Assembly (NCBI GenBank): GCA_963422445.2
Contig: OY729512.2
Span: 6,448,001 to 6,512,000, forward strand
Origin: G963422445 sp963422445
Lineage (GTDB): Bacteria > Pseudomonadota > Alphaproteobacteria > Thalassobaculales > Thalassobaculaceae
Length of the DNA stretch: 64,000 bases
Direction of reading: 5' to 3'
Position 1 is the stretch's first letter; the number at the start of each line of letters is the position of its first letter. A program made the translations under genes and the position numbers. Positions 63,337 to 64,000 of this stretch are shown here, piece by piece. The notes beneath the pieces were generated by a model. It was given only the letters and a program-made list of their open reading frames with translations. It did not search any database and was not told where the DNA came from.

Positions 63337-64000
63337 GAGCCTGACCTAAAACTGGTTGTGTGGTCTCTTATGGTGTATCTTCATGGGTAAACAACCATAT
63401 CATGGGGGCACATCATGCCCTGGAACGAGATCACACGGAAGTATTATAGCCGCAAGACGGAGCGTTACGAAAGCGATCTGACCGATGCCGGGTGGATCAC
63501 CTTGCCGGACCCGCTTCTTCCACCGTCGCACCGGCTTGGTCGTCCCCGTCAGGTGGACCTGCGCGACGTGGTGAACGCGATCGTCTACATGCTCTGGGCA
63601 GGGTGCAGTTGGCGGTCATTACCGAAGGATTGTCAGGCGTTTACGACGGTTCAGACCTATTTCTACGCGTGGTCCCGGTCGGGGCGTAGTGCGGACCCGA
63701 GCGCGGCCATCATCGACAGTCAGAGTGTGCCGACGGTCGAAGCGGGCAGCGAGGAATGCGGCGACGATGCCGGCAAGACGATCAAGGAAGCGAATTGCTC
63801 GATCACTGTGGAGGTCACCGGAAAACCCAGGGACGCCAAGGGATTCGTCGTCATGTCCCGGCGCTGGGTGGTCGAACGCAGCTTCGGATGGCTGCACCGC
63901 TGCCGGCGCCTCTCCAGAGACTTCGAGCGATCCATCGCCAACGCCCTCGCCTGGCTCTGATCCGTGTTCTCATGCGCCGCCTCGAACGCATGCAAGTCAC
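63337..64000 (+). mobile_element. IS5-family element with internal deletion, copy 2 (cut by window end)
   Basis: The left end GAGCCTGACCTAAAACTGG matches copy 1 at 26499. The element extends beyond the window. It carries the same internal deletion as copy 1. Confidence 0.75.
63415..63960 (+). pseudogene. IS5-family transposase, internally deleted
   Basis: One open frame of 181 codons reads MPWNEITRKYYSRKTERYES, LRDVVNAIVYMLWAGCSW, PSAAIIDSQSVPTVEAGSEE, then DAGKTIKEANC, followed at once by KGFVVMSRRWVVERSFGWL. The region normally holding the second catalytic Asp is absent, although the frame is open. It could encode a shortened, inactive or dominant-negative protein. Confidence 0.75.

Overview
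The window is a GC-rich bacterial chromosome segment, most likely from an alphaproteobacterium (Rhodospirillales-like, possibly marine or host-associated). This rests on gene content and protein style: a COQ9-family protein, a cysteine-free ribosomal protein L31, an Hsp20 gene behind a ROSE-like RNA thermometer, and a cupin DMSP lyase. Taxonomy and lifestyle are inferences. I recognised no tRNA, rRNA or CRISPR array.

Layout. 0-5 kb: MFS transporter, low-specificity threonine aldolase (minus), UbiD-family decarboxylase, DddQ-type DMSP lyase. 5.3-11.1 kb: one AAA-ATPase-like/PD-(D/E)XK gene broken by an IS1634-family element, a 111-bp MITE, an IS5-family element and an IS630-family element. 11.4-15.8 kb: zinc alcohol dehydrogenase, MaoC-like dehydratase, enoyl-CoA hydratase, GFA-family protein, EamA permease. 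16.4-23.2 kb: insertion-rich zone with a relic gene, a second IS5 copy, and two inverted 1498-bp IS copies bracketing a DUF4338/ISAs1 relic and rpsU. 23.5-43.5 kb: mostly housekeeping genes. These are def-COQ9, nadE, a DUF1330 protein, a 1214-aa fused ABC exporter, bdhA, a PCu(A)C chaperone, metY with an alpha/beta hydrolase, hsp20, rpmE, an MsbA-like ABC exporter, and a MotA/TolQ-like plus OmpA-like envelope cluster.

44.0-49.6 kb is an insertion nest: a third copy of the 1498-bp IS, two MITEs, a hicB antitoxin with an eroded hicA, the autonomous IS1595-family element whose ends match the MITEs, and a dead AAA+ ATPase gene split by a second IS630. 50-62 kb returns to core genes: inositol monophosphatase, efp, a tkt-gap-fba-thiE run (minus), and a gld-like ABC operon ending in a DUF4340 gene. 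62-64 kb holds a truncated IS630, an SDR fragment and an internally deleted IS5-like element.

The most interesting pattern is the reconstructable mobile-element history. MITEs share termini and 8-bp target duplications with a resident IS1595 element. Three insertions in one nuclease/ATPase gene have target duplications whose removal restores the frame (two cases) or the domain order (one case). Defence- or toxin-antitoxin-like genes appear to be decaying between intact core operons.
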